Below the pieces are notes generated by a model that saw only the letters and a list, made by a program, of their open reading frames with translations, had not been told where the DNA came from and did not search any database. Of a DNA stretch of 64,000 bases, positions 47,309-60,200 are shown piece by piece. Source of the stretch: Lindgomyces ingoldianus (lineage: Eukaryota; Ascomycota; Dothideomycetes; Pleosporales; Lindgomycetaceae); the NCBI RefSeq assembly GCF_010093535.1, contig NW_022985209.1, forward strand, positions 302,319 through 366,318, read 5' to 3'. A program made the translations under genes and the position numbers. The stretch's first letter is position 1. Every line of letters begins with the position of its first letter.

Positions 47309-47612
47309 GCTTAACATGCTTTTTAAACTTACTAAGTTAGTACTTAAAATAACAAAGTATTGTATAAATTATACTAAAGTAAGTTAAAAAGCTATTGCTT
47401 TTAAATTGTAAAGTAATATTCTAAAGTAGTTTTAGTATAGTAATATACTTAGTAATTACTACTTAGTTAGCTATAGTAAACCTATTAGTCTTTATTTATT
47501 ATAAAGCTTAATAGTGCTTGCTTTTGCTTTTATTTTTAATATAGTAGATATAATAGCTAATACAGTAGTAATATATAGCTTATAGTTTAATAGCGCACCT
47601 AAAGTACTAATA
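47309..47612. other. RIP-type spacer
   Basis: AT-rich, no repeat or coding signal recognised between the broken foldback arm and the next transposon. Confidence 0.4.
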
Positions 47613-48727
47613 ACGTACCTAACGGGTTGGCCGGCCACACGGGTTAGCCGGCCACTTTTGCTAAGCCCCCACTAAAACCACCCTATTCTCTCGCAAAACA
47701 GCCTACTTTAGCCCTATATAAAGTAATACAACATAACATATTATTTAGAGTCTACTTCTACTACTTACTTATATGTACGCAAGTTATGCCTAGTCTAATT
47801 ACACTGCCTGCATTACTTTTAACTTAGCTTACTTTCTTTAGCGCGCACCTATGTCTTTAGCTTCTTTCTATTACTACGCGCTCTAAACTCCTTTAGAGTA
47901 GTTAGACAAGCTTTATTCTTAACTATTAAAGTTTTTTTTGCCTAAATTTACTTTTTTTTATGCAATCTATGTTACATAGCAGCTTTATTTACTGCTTAAA
48001 GCTTTATAATCTTATAGCCTACTTTATTATGTTAATGCTTTAGATAACTGTTATCTACTTTTTATTACTTTACTATATTGCCTTTAGCTGTCCTTGTCTC
48101 TCTAAAGCTATAATAACTGCTCTAGTTAATATCTAGCCTATTATAAAGCCTAACTTGTTAAAGTTATACTTGTTTTTATCCTAGATACTATACTTAGCTT
48201 TTATGTTAGCTACTAGGCAAAACTAGCCCTAAATAACCTCTAGATCCTTATAGAGCGCTCTTTTATAATTATACTTATAATTAAACTTTATTATAAACTT
48301 AGAGCAGTGCTTAACCTACATACTAGTCTAGTTTAAGCTAACCTAGCCTAGATTGCGCTCTGCAGGCAAGGAATTAGCTATATTAGCTATAGCTATAAGC
48401 CTAGGGGGAAATCTGCGCGTAATAAGCTTAAGTATATACTTAACAACTACCTTCTTCTTAAGCTTAGTTAGATTTCTTAATTTAAGCTAGCATTCTGCTT
48501 ATAAAGGCTGTCTAGCGCGTTAATTGCTTAGTGTTGTGTAAAAGACATTATAGATAGCTGCATTGTGTTGCAAGAAGAGTTTTAAGTCTTATTTAAAAGC
48601 CTAAAAAGCAAGCTGTATTTAATGTTCTTTAGAAGATTTAATCTCGTGTTGTTGTTAAGGCATTATGTAGATAGGTAGAGTTTAGTAGGGGCTTGGCAAA
48701 AGTGGCCGGCCAACCTGTTAGGTACGT
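47613..48727 (-). mobile_element. Fot1-like D-family element, internally deleted (1115 bp)
   Basis: TA-flanked. The left TIR starts ACGTACCTAACGGGTTGGCC; the right TIR is shorter because one of two tandem units inside it is missing. Compared with the full D copy, about 750 bp of the transposase centre are deleted at about 47995-48010. Minus orientation, RIP-mutated inside, GC-rich ends preserved. Confidence 0.8.
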
Positions 48728-50541
48728 TAGTAAAATTTCTAATGTATAGTAATAAGCTTTACTTATTATACTATTTCTTATTTATATACAAGTAGCTTAG
48801 TATTAGTAAGATGACAAAAGCTTTTACACTAATATTACTTAAGAATATTAATAACGTACCTAACAAGTTAGCTAGCCACACAGGTTAGCTAGCTACTTTT
48901 GCTAAGCCCTTTTAACACTCTACCTATCTACATAATGCCTTAACAACAACACTAGATTAAATTTTCTAAAGAACATTAGATATAGCTTACTCTTTAAGCT
49001 TTTAAATAAAACTTAAAACTTTTTTTATAACATGCTATAGCTATTTATAATATTTTTTATATAACACTAAGTAATTAACACACTAGACAGCCTTTATAAG
49101 CAGAATGCTAGCTTAAATTAAGGAATTTAACTAAGCTTAAAAAGAAAGTAGTTATTAAGTACATACTTAAGCTTATTACACGCAGATTTCCTTTTAAGCT
49201 TATAGCTATAGCTAATATAGCTAATTCCTTACGCGTAAAGCGTAATCTAGGCTAGGTTAGCTTAAACTAGCCTAGTATATAAGTTAAGCACTGCTTTAAG
49301 TTTATAATAAAGTTTAATTATAAGTATAATTATAAAAAAGCACTTTATAAAAATCTAGAGGTTATCTAAAGCTAGTTTTACCTAGTAGCTAATATAAAAG
49401 CTAAGTACAGTATCTAGAATAAAGACATATATAACTTTAATAAGTTAAGCTTTATAATAAGCTAGATATTAACTAAAGTAGTTATTATAGCTTTAAAAAG
49501 ATAAAAATAGTTAAAAGTAATATAGTAAAGTAATAAAAAGTAAATAATAGTTATCTAAGGCATTAATATAATAAAGTAGGCTATTTTACTTTTTGTTATT
49601 TTTACAGGCTGCTATTACTTTTTTGCCTAGTTTAAAACTAAAAATCTGCTTTAAAACTAAGTTATTATAGTCTTTAAAAATAGCTAGATAATAAATAAGC
49701 TTAGGCTATAGTAGTTAAAGCACTTTAATAAGCATATAAAAAAAAGTTATAAGCGCTTATTAGCTTTTTATTATTAATGGCTATAAAAGCTATAACTTAC
49801 TTAATTTCTAGTAGTACTATAAGAAAAATAAAATTATTACTATTTATATACTTTTACACTTATTACACTTTTTATAGCCTTTTAATATAGGTTGTTTTAC
49901 TTTTTTAAAAAAAAGTATATAAGCGCTAAGCTAAAGATCTTATATATAACTAAATTACTTATATTATAAAACTTAAGTTTCTACTATGCTTTATACACAC
50001 TTATAATATAGTAATTACTTTTAGTAATATCTAAGAAGGGTTTTAAAGCGCTAGTTTAGTTTTATTTAACTTAAAATAAGTTAAAATAGCTTTTAATATC
50101 TAGTTATGTACTTTATTACTACTACTACTTATTAATAATAAGCTCTAGTAGTTATAAACCCTAAGTAATACTTTAAAACTTAGGTTATAATTAATGCTTA
50201 TAAAAATAAAAATTTAGGGGTATATAAATAGCTTACTAATGTCTATAGTAAAGGCTTTTAAAAAGGTTTTAAAGAGGGCGGCAATTATTATGCATAAGCT
50301 AGTATTAGTATAAAAAAAATTTATAAAGTTTTAAGTAGTAAATAAGGCTGCTATGTAACATAGATTACATAAAAAAAAGTAGATTTAAGTAAAAAAAACT
50401 TTAATAGTTAAAAATAAAGCTTATTTAACTACTCTAAAAAAGTTTAGAGTATGTAGTAATAAAAAGAAGCTAAAGACACAAGTGCGTACTAAAAAAAGTA
50501 AGCTAAGTTAAAGGTAATATAAGTAGTGTAATTAGACTAAG

Positions 50542-50793
50542 TGTTGAATGGACTCTCTGCTAGCTAGCACTTGGTGTCAGCAAATGCGTACAAGACGGAG
50601 AGGTTTGCACGGTGTAAACATCGCACAGGGGTGTTAGGTAACTAGTGTTAATTGCTTCTTGTTATTTCTATTGTACAAAGGAAAGGGGTTAATATAGTCC
50701 TAAACTCTGCGCACAGATCTCTGTGCACAGAGATCTAGGCGCATCTAAGCTATGTGACTATTAACTAGGCGCCTAAATATTACTATTTAAATA
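50542..50793 (-). repeat. Left LTR of element C
   Basis: 252 bp; outer start unmutated (TGTTGAATGGACTCTCTGC), inner end mutated (TATTTAAATA against TATTCGGACA in the other LTR). Confidence 0.9.
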
Positions 50794-50886
50794 TTAGTAA
50801 CTTTTTCTTTTTCTTTTATATAAGACTTGCCTTATTTACACATATAGTAGACAGGTTGCTATAGGGCCCTTTTTACCTATCTTATA

Positions 50887-51986
50887 ACGTACTTCATGGG
50901 CGAGTTGCTCACACACCCGAGTCACTTACTTTTGCCAAGACCCCACTAAACCACCCTTCCTACACTAATGCATTCCCCACAACACTACTTAGACGCGCTA
51001 AAAGAATGTTAGATACAGCTTGCGCTCTAAGCTTTTAAATAAGACATAAAACTCTTAAAGAAATGTGCTATAGCTATGTGCAAGGTCTTATAAAAGACAA
51101 TAAATAACTATAGCGCTAGACAACCTTTATAAGCTAATTCTACAGCTAAATTACAGAGGCTAGGCAATAAAAAGGAGCAGGTAATTATTAAGACTATACT
51201 TAAGCTATATGCGTAAGGAATTTCCCCTTAAATAGCATTTATAGCTAATATAGCTAATTCTTTGCGCGCTAAGCGTAATCTAGGCTATGTTTGCATAAAC
51301 TAGCCTAGTATGTTTGTAAAGCGTTATTTAGAGCTTAAAGTAACATTTAAGCGTAAGTACAACTATAAAAAAGCCCTCTGCAAGAGTCCTAGGGTAATTT
51401 AGGGCAGGTTTAGCCTTATAGAGAATATTAAAGCTAAGTATAGCATCTAGGATAATAACACGTATAACTTTAGCAAGATAGGGTTTATAATTAGCTAGAT
51501 ATCTCTTAACTATACTTGCGCTTAAAACTTTACTTTAAGCTCTAAATAACGCTTTATAAACATACTAGGCTAGTTTATGCAAACATAGCCTAGATTACAC
51601 TTAGCGCGCAAAGAATTAGCTATATTAGCTATAAATGCTATCTAAGGGGAAATTCCTTGCGCATATAGCTTAAGTATAGTCTTAATAATTACCTGCTTCT
51701 TTTTATTACCTAGCCTTTGTAATTTAGCTGTAGAATTAGCTTGTAAAGGTTGTCTAGCGCTGTAGTTATTTATTGTCTTTTATAAGACTTTGCATATAGC
51801 TACAGCACATTTCTTTAAGAGTTTTATGTTTTATTTAAAAGCTTAGAGTGTAAGCTGTATCTAACATTCTTTTAGCGCGTCTAAGTAGTGTTATAGGGAA
51901 TGCATTAGTGTAGGAAGGGTGGTTTAGTAGGGTCTTGGCAAAAGTAAGCAACTCGGGTGTGTGAGCAACTCGCCCATGAAGTACGT
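50887..51986. mobile_element. Foldback element A4 (1100 bp, 480-bp arms)
   Basis: TA-flanked. The left arm 50887-51366 and right arm 51505-51986 are near-perfect inverted copies of the 5' end of the Fot1-like A element; the 138-bp centre continues the transposase sequence from the left arm. Non-autonomous. Ends are GC-preserved (CATGGGCGAGTTGCTCACAC) while the arms inside are AT-rich. It lies inside copia-like element C. Confidence 0.85.
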
Positions 51987-54900
51987 TATAGGCTTAAGTC
52001 TATTAACTAACACTTTAACTTTAACAGTTAGTTAGTTATATAAAATTAGTTTTTTAAGAGCAGAGTTTAGCGCCTTCTTTATATAGGCATTTATAGAGTT
52101 GTCTCTTTTATTAATCTACCTAATCTTTATAATCTTTCTTTTATTATATAATTTTTAAATTAATATAATATTAATTATAAGTCTTTTCTTATTTATTATC
52201 TTAAGCTTTATAAGACATTTATACAAAAATCTTAAATCTATGCATAGTATAATAGGTATAGAAGGTATTCTAAGCATATGTGTAATCTAGTTAATAGTTG
52301 TACTTAGTGTAATTGCGCAGTTAAATCCTCCTACTATTCTGTACAGCTTACTAGCTAGGATAGAGCAGGTAACGCGTTTACACTTAGAGAAGTTCTAGTG
52401 TATAATATTACTTATAATTTTAAAGTTATATAAGTTCCTAGTTTATTACTTAGTTTTAAGAATAATAAAAAAGCTAAGCTATAAACTTAAGTTCTTATTA
52501 TTTATAAATAATTTATTAGTAAAGATAAACAACTTTATATAGAAAAGATTAAGTAGTACATATAATAATCTTTTATTCTAGTTATTAATTTACTATTAGA
52601 TTTATACATTTAATGCCTTAATATTGTTATACAACAGCAACACAACTTAAGCGGCAGTAGACAGGTTAAATGCTGCCTTAGGTTAACATACTAATGCAAT
52701 ATAGGCACCTTGCGCGCGCTGTTCAACGTACTTCTGCGCGGCATCCTCTACCTTAGACTCTATTATGTGTAGATTTTTAGCTTAACCTTTTTATATAAAA
52801 ATAATATTATTTTATATAAAGTAGATCTTTCCTTTATTAAATTTAATAGCTTAATTATGTAATAGTATAGTCTTAGGCTTTACTTAAAAGTTAGCTTTAA
52901 GCAATTTTTTTTCTCTTTTTATGTAAAATTAGCTATAATAATACTAAGAGTATTATTTATCTACAGTCCTATAATACTAAACACTGTTAGGCTTTTATGT
53001 GTAATTAATAAGCATAAATTATATAATAAGGTTTTTATAAAAAGTCTATTTTTATAATAGTTATAGTATGTCTTAAACTAATACAAGCCTAACTCTGCTA
53101 CGCTGTATAGTAGTTATACAACTCTAAATATTATGTGTAGAGAGAAGCTTTTATAAAGTTCTCTTAGTAGTTATGTAAAAAGAGTGTAAATAAGCTTATC
53201 TATTAATTATACATATACCTAAGTAATATTGTGTAGTTTATAGTGCATGTTATATAAAGCTATTAGTAATAGGCTAATAGCTAGAATTAACCTCTAACTT
53301 ATTTTCTAAATTATAAAAAACTATGTAAGAATTTTTTTCTTCTTTTTATTTAAATATTTTATAAACATAAGTTGTAACTTTTTATATAGTTTTATTAATT
53401 TCTCTTTAACTTTATATATAAGTTAAAGGTTAAAGATCTGTCCCTTATAAATTAATAAATTATATAAAAGTACCTTAAACATACTACTTATAATTAAACT
53501 TTTTATTTCTGTATAGTCTAATTCTTTAAATAGTCTTCTAGGTGTTATAATTACACTGTCTACATAGAGCTTAATTGCTAGCGCGTAGTCTTTCTTTTTC
53601 TTTTAAGTTAGAAATGTTGTAGCCTATAGATTCTTATATAGTCTCCTTTAGCCTTTTTTAGCTAGCTATAGTTCTAGTTTTAGTTTATATAATAAATTTA
53701 ATGCTACTTAAGGGGCTGTTTTATGTAGTCTATTAACTAGAGTTAGTTGCTTGCGTAGGCAACCTCTCTTTTATGCCTGTAGAGGATCTCTTTATACTAG
53801 GGCTAGTTTGTCTAGATCTAGTAATTCTTATATAAGTTTATTCTTATCTTTTATATAATAATATAGCATAACTTATATGTAGTAGAGTTTTACTAGACTG
53901 TTCTTTATCTTAATAATAATGTTTAAAGCCTTAATTTCCTTTACTACATGTAGTCCTGTCTATTTCTTCTTCTTTTACTATGTCTTTACTTTAGAACTAA
54001 GTAGGAGATTTAGTACTTTATATAAAGTTAAGCTATTTTAGGTATTAATTACATAATTAATATTAACTTTTACCCTTTTACTTTAAAGCATTCTTATTGC
54101 CTTTTATATAGCATTAGCCTGCGTAGTAATGTTAGAAGATAGTGTAGAATCTATGTTAATTCTTAAGTATATTCTAAATATAAGTAATATAAGTATAAGA
54201 CTGTTTAGTTTTACTATATTATTTAAGGCTTTAACAGCTATCTATAACACTAATTTATTATTTATATAATTATCTAATTCTGCACAGAGGATATTATATG
54301 CATGTTGTAGTAGTGCGTGCGCGCGCTTAATCTTCCCTATAGCCTAATAGGCTTCTACTAGCATTTGTTAACATGTTGCTCTTATAATCTTTATGTAATT
54401 CTAGAAATCTTTAAATGCAAAGTTTATACTAGGGTTATGTATAATATAATTAAGTAGGCCTTAGTACATGTTAATTTAACACTTGCAGAGCGCGTCTTAA
54501 GTATCTTATATAGACATTAATTTTAAAAAGGTTGCTGCTTAGAATAATATATTTATGTTAATTATATGTAGTACGTTTTAGTTACTAATTTATATAACAT
54601 TAATTACTATTTTATAGTTAAAGTGTAAGTTGTCTTTAATTATAAACTTAAATCTTTATAGCGCTAAGTTATGTAGCTAACATATATAGCAGAACTTCTT
54701 AATTTTCTTAAGTATAGAGGGATTAACATTATGTCTAGTGTTTTTAAGCATTGTGTAAAGTTGTTTTATATAAGAATAGCTAAATTTTCTATATAGTTGT
54801 TAAAGTTTATGTTTAGTAAAAAAAAACATTAATTTCTTCTTTTATATATTAAAAAATAGATAACTCTATTTTTGTATAACTAGGACAGTATTTCTATTGC

Positions 54901-57296
54901 TTTGTATAATTACATTCTGCATGTTGTTAAAGTACGCACCTATTTAGTCTGCGTCTGCTAGAGACAGTAGGAACAGTGTTAGAGTGTCTAGAATGTGATA
55001 TGTTACATTACTAACTAAGTTAGTAATTTATATAGTACTAATTAATTTTATTAATTCTTGTCTTCTAAAGCTAATACTTTTCTTCCTTAGTGTCTAGTCT
55101 ACTTTTGTATAAGGGAATTCTTGCAGGTATGCTTTAAGTTGTAACTTCCTTACAGTAGAGATTTTTACTGTGCTAGTATTCTATAGTTTACCTTAGTATA
55201 CTGTACAGTATTAATCTTTAAGAATAAACTGTTCTGCGTATCTTTTAGGTTCTAGGCTGTAGATGTCCTCTGCAGTCACGCAGTAAAGAAATGTAGCATT
55301 AGTAAGGTAGTTAATAATCTTCTTACCTTTCTTTTTATTTAGGTTATTGTTATTGTGTAACTTTTTTTTCTTCTACTTTAGTTTACTTTTAAACTTTTAA
55401 ATATATATATTTACCTTTTTACACATTAGTGTCTTATTATAAAATCTTTTATATAAAGAGATATATTAGCATTTTACATAAAATTAATTTATATAAGAAT
55501 AATTTATTAACTAATATTCTTTCTTATAATAAACAAAGCATTGCTTTAATTATGTAGAGGACTATAGTCTAAATAATCCTTTATATTCTCTTAAGCTTTT
55601 TTTATGTTGTTAATAGCTATATGTATGTAGTAAGCTATATTACCTATTAGTGTAGTACACATCTTAGAATTTATTTATAAATGCATTATTCTATTAATTA
55701 ATTATAACCTAAAGTGCTAAATAAAGGTTACTGTATAGTGCTTTATATATAGGCTTAATTAAGAACATTGCTTATTTAAGTTTAAGTTGCCCTTAGCATG
55801 CTTATATAATAGCAGTGTAAAGCAGTATTTTACTTTAGAATTATAGACTAAGAGCTTTTTATGTAAAAGTAAGTTTATTAATTATAGCTTTAAAAGCTTT
55901 ATATAGAGTTTTTATAAAGTTTTTTTACTTACTTTATGTAAAGCTTATTATTATCTAATCTATCTAATACTAGTTATAGTTTATGTTAGTATTAAAGTAA
56001 TTACTAAGCTACTTATACAGTAACTTCTATAATTATCCTAGACTAATATTATAAAAGTAGAACATGTGTGCGCGCTTTTTAAAGATATTAAGAAAGATGC
56101 TTGCATATAATGCCTTAAAAATAGTAAGGTGTTAGTAAAGCTTAATAAATACTATAGCCTTATTAGCTAAGATATTATATAGTTGCTTTATATAGTTGTT
56201 CTTCTTTCTCTATAGCTTTTAGAATTATATAACCTTCTTAGGTGTAAGGTTCTCTGCTGTAATATCTTGTGTAGGTAGAAGTTAGTATAGATTATACAGT
56301 AATTAAATTATATGTAGTAGGTACAAGCTTTAAGGAATCTTATGTAGAGCTGTAGCTACAGGAATATGTAGCTGCCTAGTTATGCTCTTGTACAGTGAGC
56401 TATTGCAAGGTAGTTATACTAATTATAGAGGAAGTATTAGGTCTGCAGGTAATTTATATAGAGACATCCTCTGTTGTGTTAAGACTAGTAATAGTAGTAA
56501 TAGTTTTATATAATGCTTTAGTAAAATAGTAAACATGTATTCTTTTTTTATAAGTTTATATAGTGTAGTAGCCTTTGTTATATTTTTCTTAAAGCTAATG
56601 CCTTTATTCTATAAGGTAGTAATTAGTTTTTATAGAAATAGTTAGCTAAGATTTTTAAAGTGTATAAGCTTCTACTTTATAAAGTTATTTTAAAAGTTCT
56701 TAAGTGTATATATGTCTATTGCGCTTAATGTGTAAAGTTCTATAATTAAGTTAGCTATGTATAAATTAAGCTTATTTTTAAGTGTGTTATCTAATAGTTT
56801 AATTTTATTTACTTAATCTTTAATGTTTATCTGCTTTGCTAGGGTCTTTGCTAAGATGCCTATAAAAGGTACATATTAGTTATATGTTAATATGCTATGC
56901 TAGCTAGTTATAGATAGAGCTGGCGTTGCTTGTTGCTCTATAGTAGTTAGTTATGCGTTGTTGCGCGCTGTCTTACTTCTTGTTGTACGCTGCCTCTAAA
57001 CAGCCTTGTGCGAAAAGATAAAACAGACCTTCTAGTGTTAAACAAGCACTACTATTTATATAATACCTTTAAATAGTATTGTACAGATAGGTTTCTTACT
57101 TTTGCTTAGGTAACTAAATAAAGATTTATAGCTACTTACATGTAAATTAGACTCTATCTTTACTCTTACTAATTTATAGTTAAAGTAGTAAGGAAAAAGA
57201 TTCTTCTTATACATAAACTTTTAAATAGAAAGGTATAAGAAAAGCTTTCTCTTTTACAGTATTTAAACTACTAATTAGTGTTAAATAGACTCTCTA

Positions 57297-60200
57297 TGTC
57301 ACGATTGTGCACGAGTAAGGTTATAGAGCTTCACAGAGGTCTAGTTTAATTACTACGTGAGGTATTATAGTAGGTACAAGATGTTGTGTGAGGAACAAGA
57401 AGGTTTAGAAGAAAATTAGTAATTAAATACTTAGCTTAGAAGTCTAAGCGCTTTAGGTATAAATTAAGCCTATTTTAAGTTTAGTTAGTGTTAAAGCAGT
57501 TTATACTTAAGTTTATGTCTATATTATGTTATGTTTATGTTAGACGTGCACTAATAATACTCTAGTACATGTCTAATACAGTTATGTCTAGGATCTAGAG
57601 AGGATACTGTAACAGTACCCCCCCCCTTATTAGAAAAGGAATTCTTTACATTAGTAGTTCTAGCATTAAGTTGTTTTTATTAGGGTATAGGTTTAGTTTA
57701 GATAAGTATTAAGTGTAGAATTAAGTTACTATAGAGTTCTTTTGTAGGGCTTCTGCAGGTTTCTATAACAGTTTGTTATATCTAGTCTATTTTATAAAGT
57801 ATTTATAAATATGTTTCTTTTTATTAAACTAGATCTATTTAATGTCTTTTACAACATATTCTAGTTTATTATTTATAATAATAAGTTTAAGTAGCAGGTT
57901 TAGCTATCTAGGTAGATAGTTAGATTTAGAGGCTACTTAGCGCAGCAACAATACATAGAACACAGGGTGTATTTTTATGCTGTTAGGTAGGATTAATTAG
58001 TAAGTATATAATAAGACTATATAAGCTACTATAAAGGGGCTAAAGTTCTTTTAATTAAGTTTCTTTAATTATTAGTTTATTTAGATATTTCTAGCGTCTA
58101 GCTAGACCTTCTTGCTAGCTGCATACGTAGGGGTAAGGGTTTAGAATTAGTTTATGTACTCTTATTAAAGAGCTTAAGCCTATGTAAGCTTTTTATAAAC
58201 ATATTTAGATATATTTTAAATCTTATTAATAAGTCTATTTATGTCTATTACTTATATAAATTAATAAGTTAGTTAAGAGGTATTTAAAAGTAGTTTAAAT
58301 TCTATTTAGAGGTAGTATCTATAGTTTGCTAAAAACAAAGATACTTATGTTAATTTAAATATTATGTTATTAGCTTTAAACTATGCTATAGCTAACTATT
58401 TTACCTAGTTATTCTACTAGTAGTTTGTGTACACTTATAGGACTTATTTTATTACAGTGTTTGTGTTCTTAGTCTAGCTATTAGTCTCTAAGTAAAAAGC
58501 TGTAGATAGATAGGGGATAATTTAAAGCTATTTACAGAGTTTGTTCTAAAAGGCTAAGACAAACTGCGTACCTCTGTCTAATATAATTATGTTAGGTAGG
58601 CTATAGTAAACTTATACGTATTAGTAGAATAACTAGGCTATATTAGGGGCAGTTATAAAAGAACATAGTATTAAGTGTTAATACTTAGTTAAGTAATTAA
58701 TAACTACTATAATATTTATATACTCTTTAAATAGAAGTAGGTTTATAATAAAATTAATTAATATGTCTTTTTAAGCTTATTTAGAGATTAGAAGTAGTTT
58801 AAGTAGGCTATTATACTTTTTTTAAAAGGCCTTTACTTTACAGCAAGTATAGCAACATAATACATATTAGCGTACAGTATAGAACATGCGGGGCTAGTAG
58901 TACTCTCTCTGTAGTAGGTTAAGAGTCTTTTCTCTGCCTAGGTATCCTTTAATAGGCAAGTTATATATAATTTAGAGTAGTTTAATTCTTAGTTTATTAA
59001 AATTAGAGATTATAAGTTAGTTATAGTAATATAGCTTACTATTTTAGTTTTTATAGTTAGCTAGTGTTACCTTCTTTAACTAACTAGTGTTATTTTAGAG
59101 TAGGTCTAAGGTTTCTTAGATAAATTTATTATTTAGATACTTATTAGTAATAATTTAATTAATTATTTAATTTATTTTATTTAAGTTAAAGTTTAAAAAT
59201 AGCTTAAGTTAAAGTAAAGTTTAGTGTTAAGCCTTTTACACTTCTTTCTAAGTAAAGATGTCTTAGAATTGCTTTATAAAAGCATCTAGTTTCTCTTTAT
59301 TTTAACTAAAATAATAAGTAATCTTAAAATTAAAATAAAACAGGTATTTAGACTAATAGGCTTATTAGTAGCTAAGTTATTTTATAGTTACAAAGTACTA
59401 TAAGTTCTTATAGTTAAATAAGACCTATATTAGATGCGCTGCACTTTCTAGTTTAGGTTGCTATTATTTAAAGTAGTGTACTATAGTAAGCAATTTCTTA
59501 TTATAGATCTTATAATTACCTTCTATAGAACTTATTCTTTTTAAAAAATATGTAATAGGCCTAATAGTCCTGTCTAGCTTAGTCTAAAAAAGAACTCCTG
59601 CTACTATATAGTCTAAGGCATTAGCTTTTATAAGTATTAGTAGTTTAAAGTTAAAGTAGTAGAGTATTAAAGCTTTAGTAAAGGCTTTCTTTAGCTAGTT
59701 AAAAGACTATTAGTAATTTAAGTTAAAGTTAAATTAGATTTTTTTTTTAGTAAGTGTAATTATAAAGCTTACTTACTATAAAAAGTTGTTAATAAATTAT
59801 TAGTAAAAGTTAGTAAATTCTATAAAAGCTTAAACATCTTTTATGTTTTTTAAGTATTACTAATCTAGCACAGTTTAAACCTTAATAGGGTTTATTTAGA
59901 TACTATCTATAAAGATTACATATTCTAAATATATAACCTTTAATTAGTAGAACTTATATTTGTCTATGTTAAGTTATAGACCTGCTTCTTTTATAGCCTT
60001 TAGCACTAGGCGTACATGCTGTTTGTGCTTTAAAAGGCTATTACTATAAATTAGAATATTATTAATATACATAGTGCAGAACATGTCTAGGTAGGGTTAA
60101 AGCAAGTTGTTTATAAAATATTAAAAAGTACTAGGCGCGTTAGCTAAGCTAAAGGGCATTACTAGGTACTTAAATAGTCTGTATTAGGTCTAAAATACTA

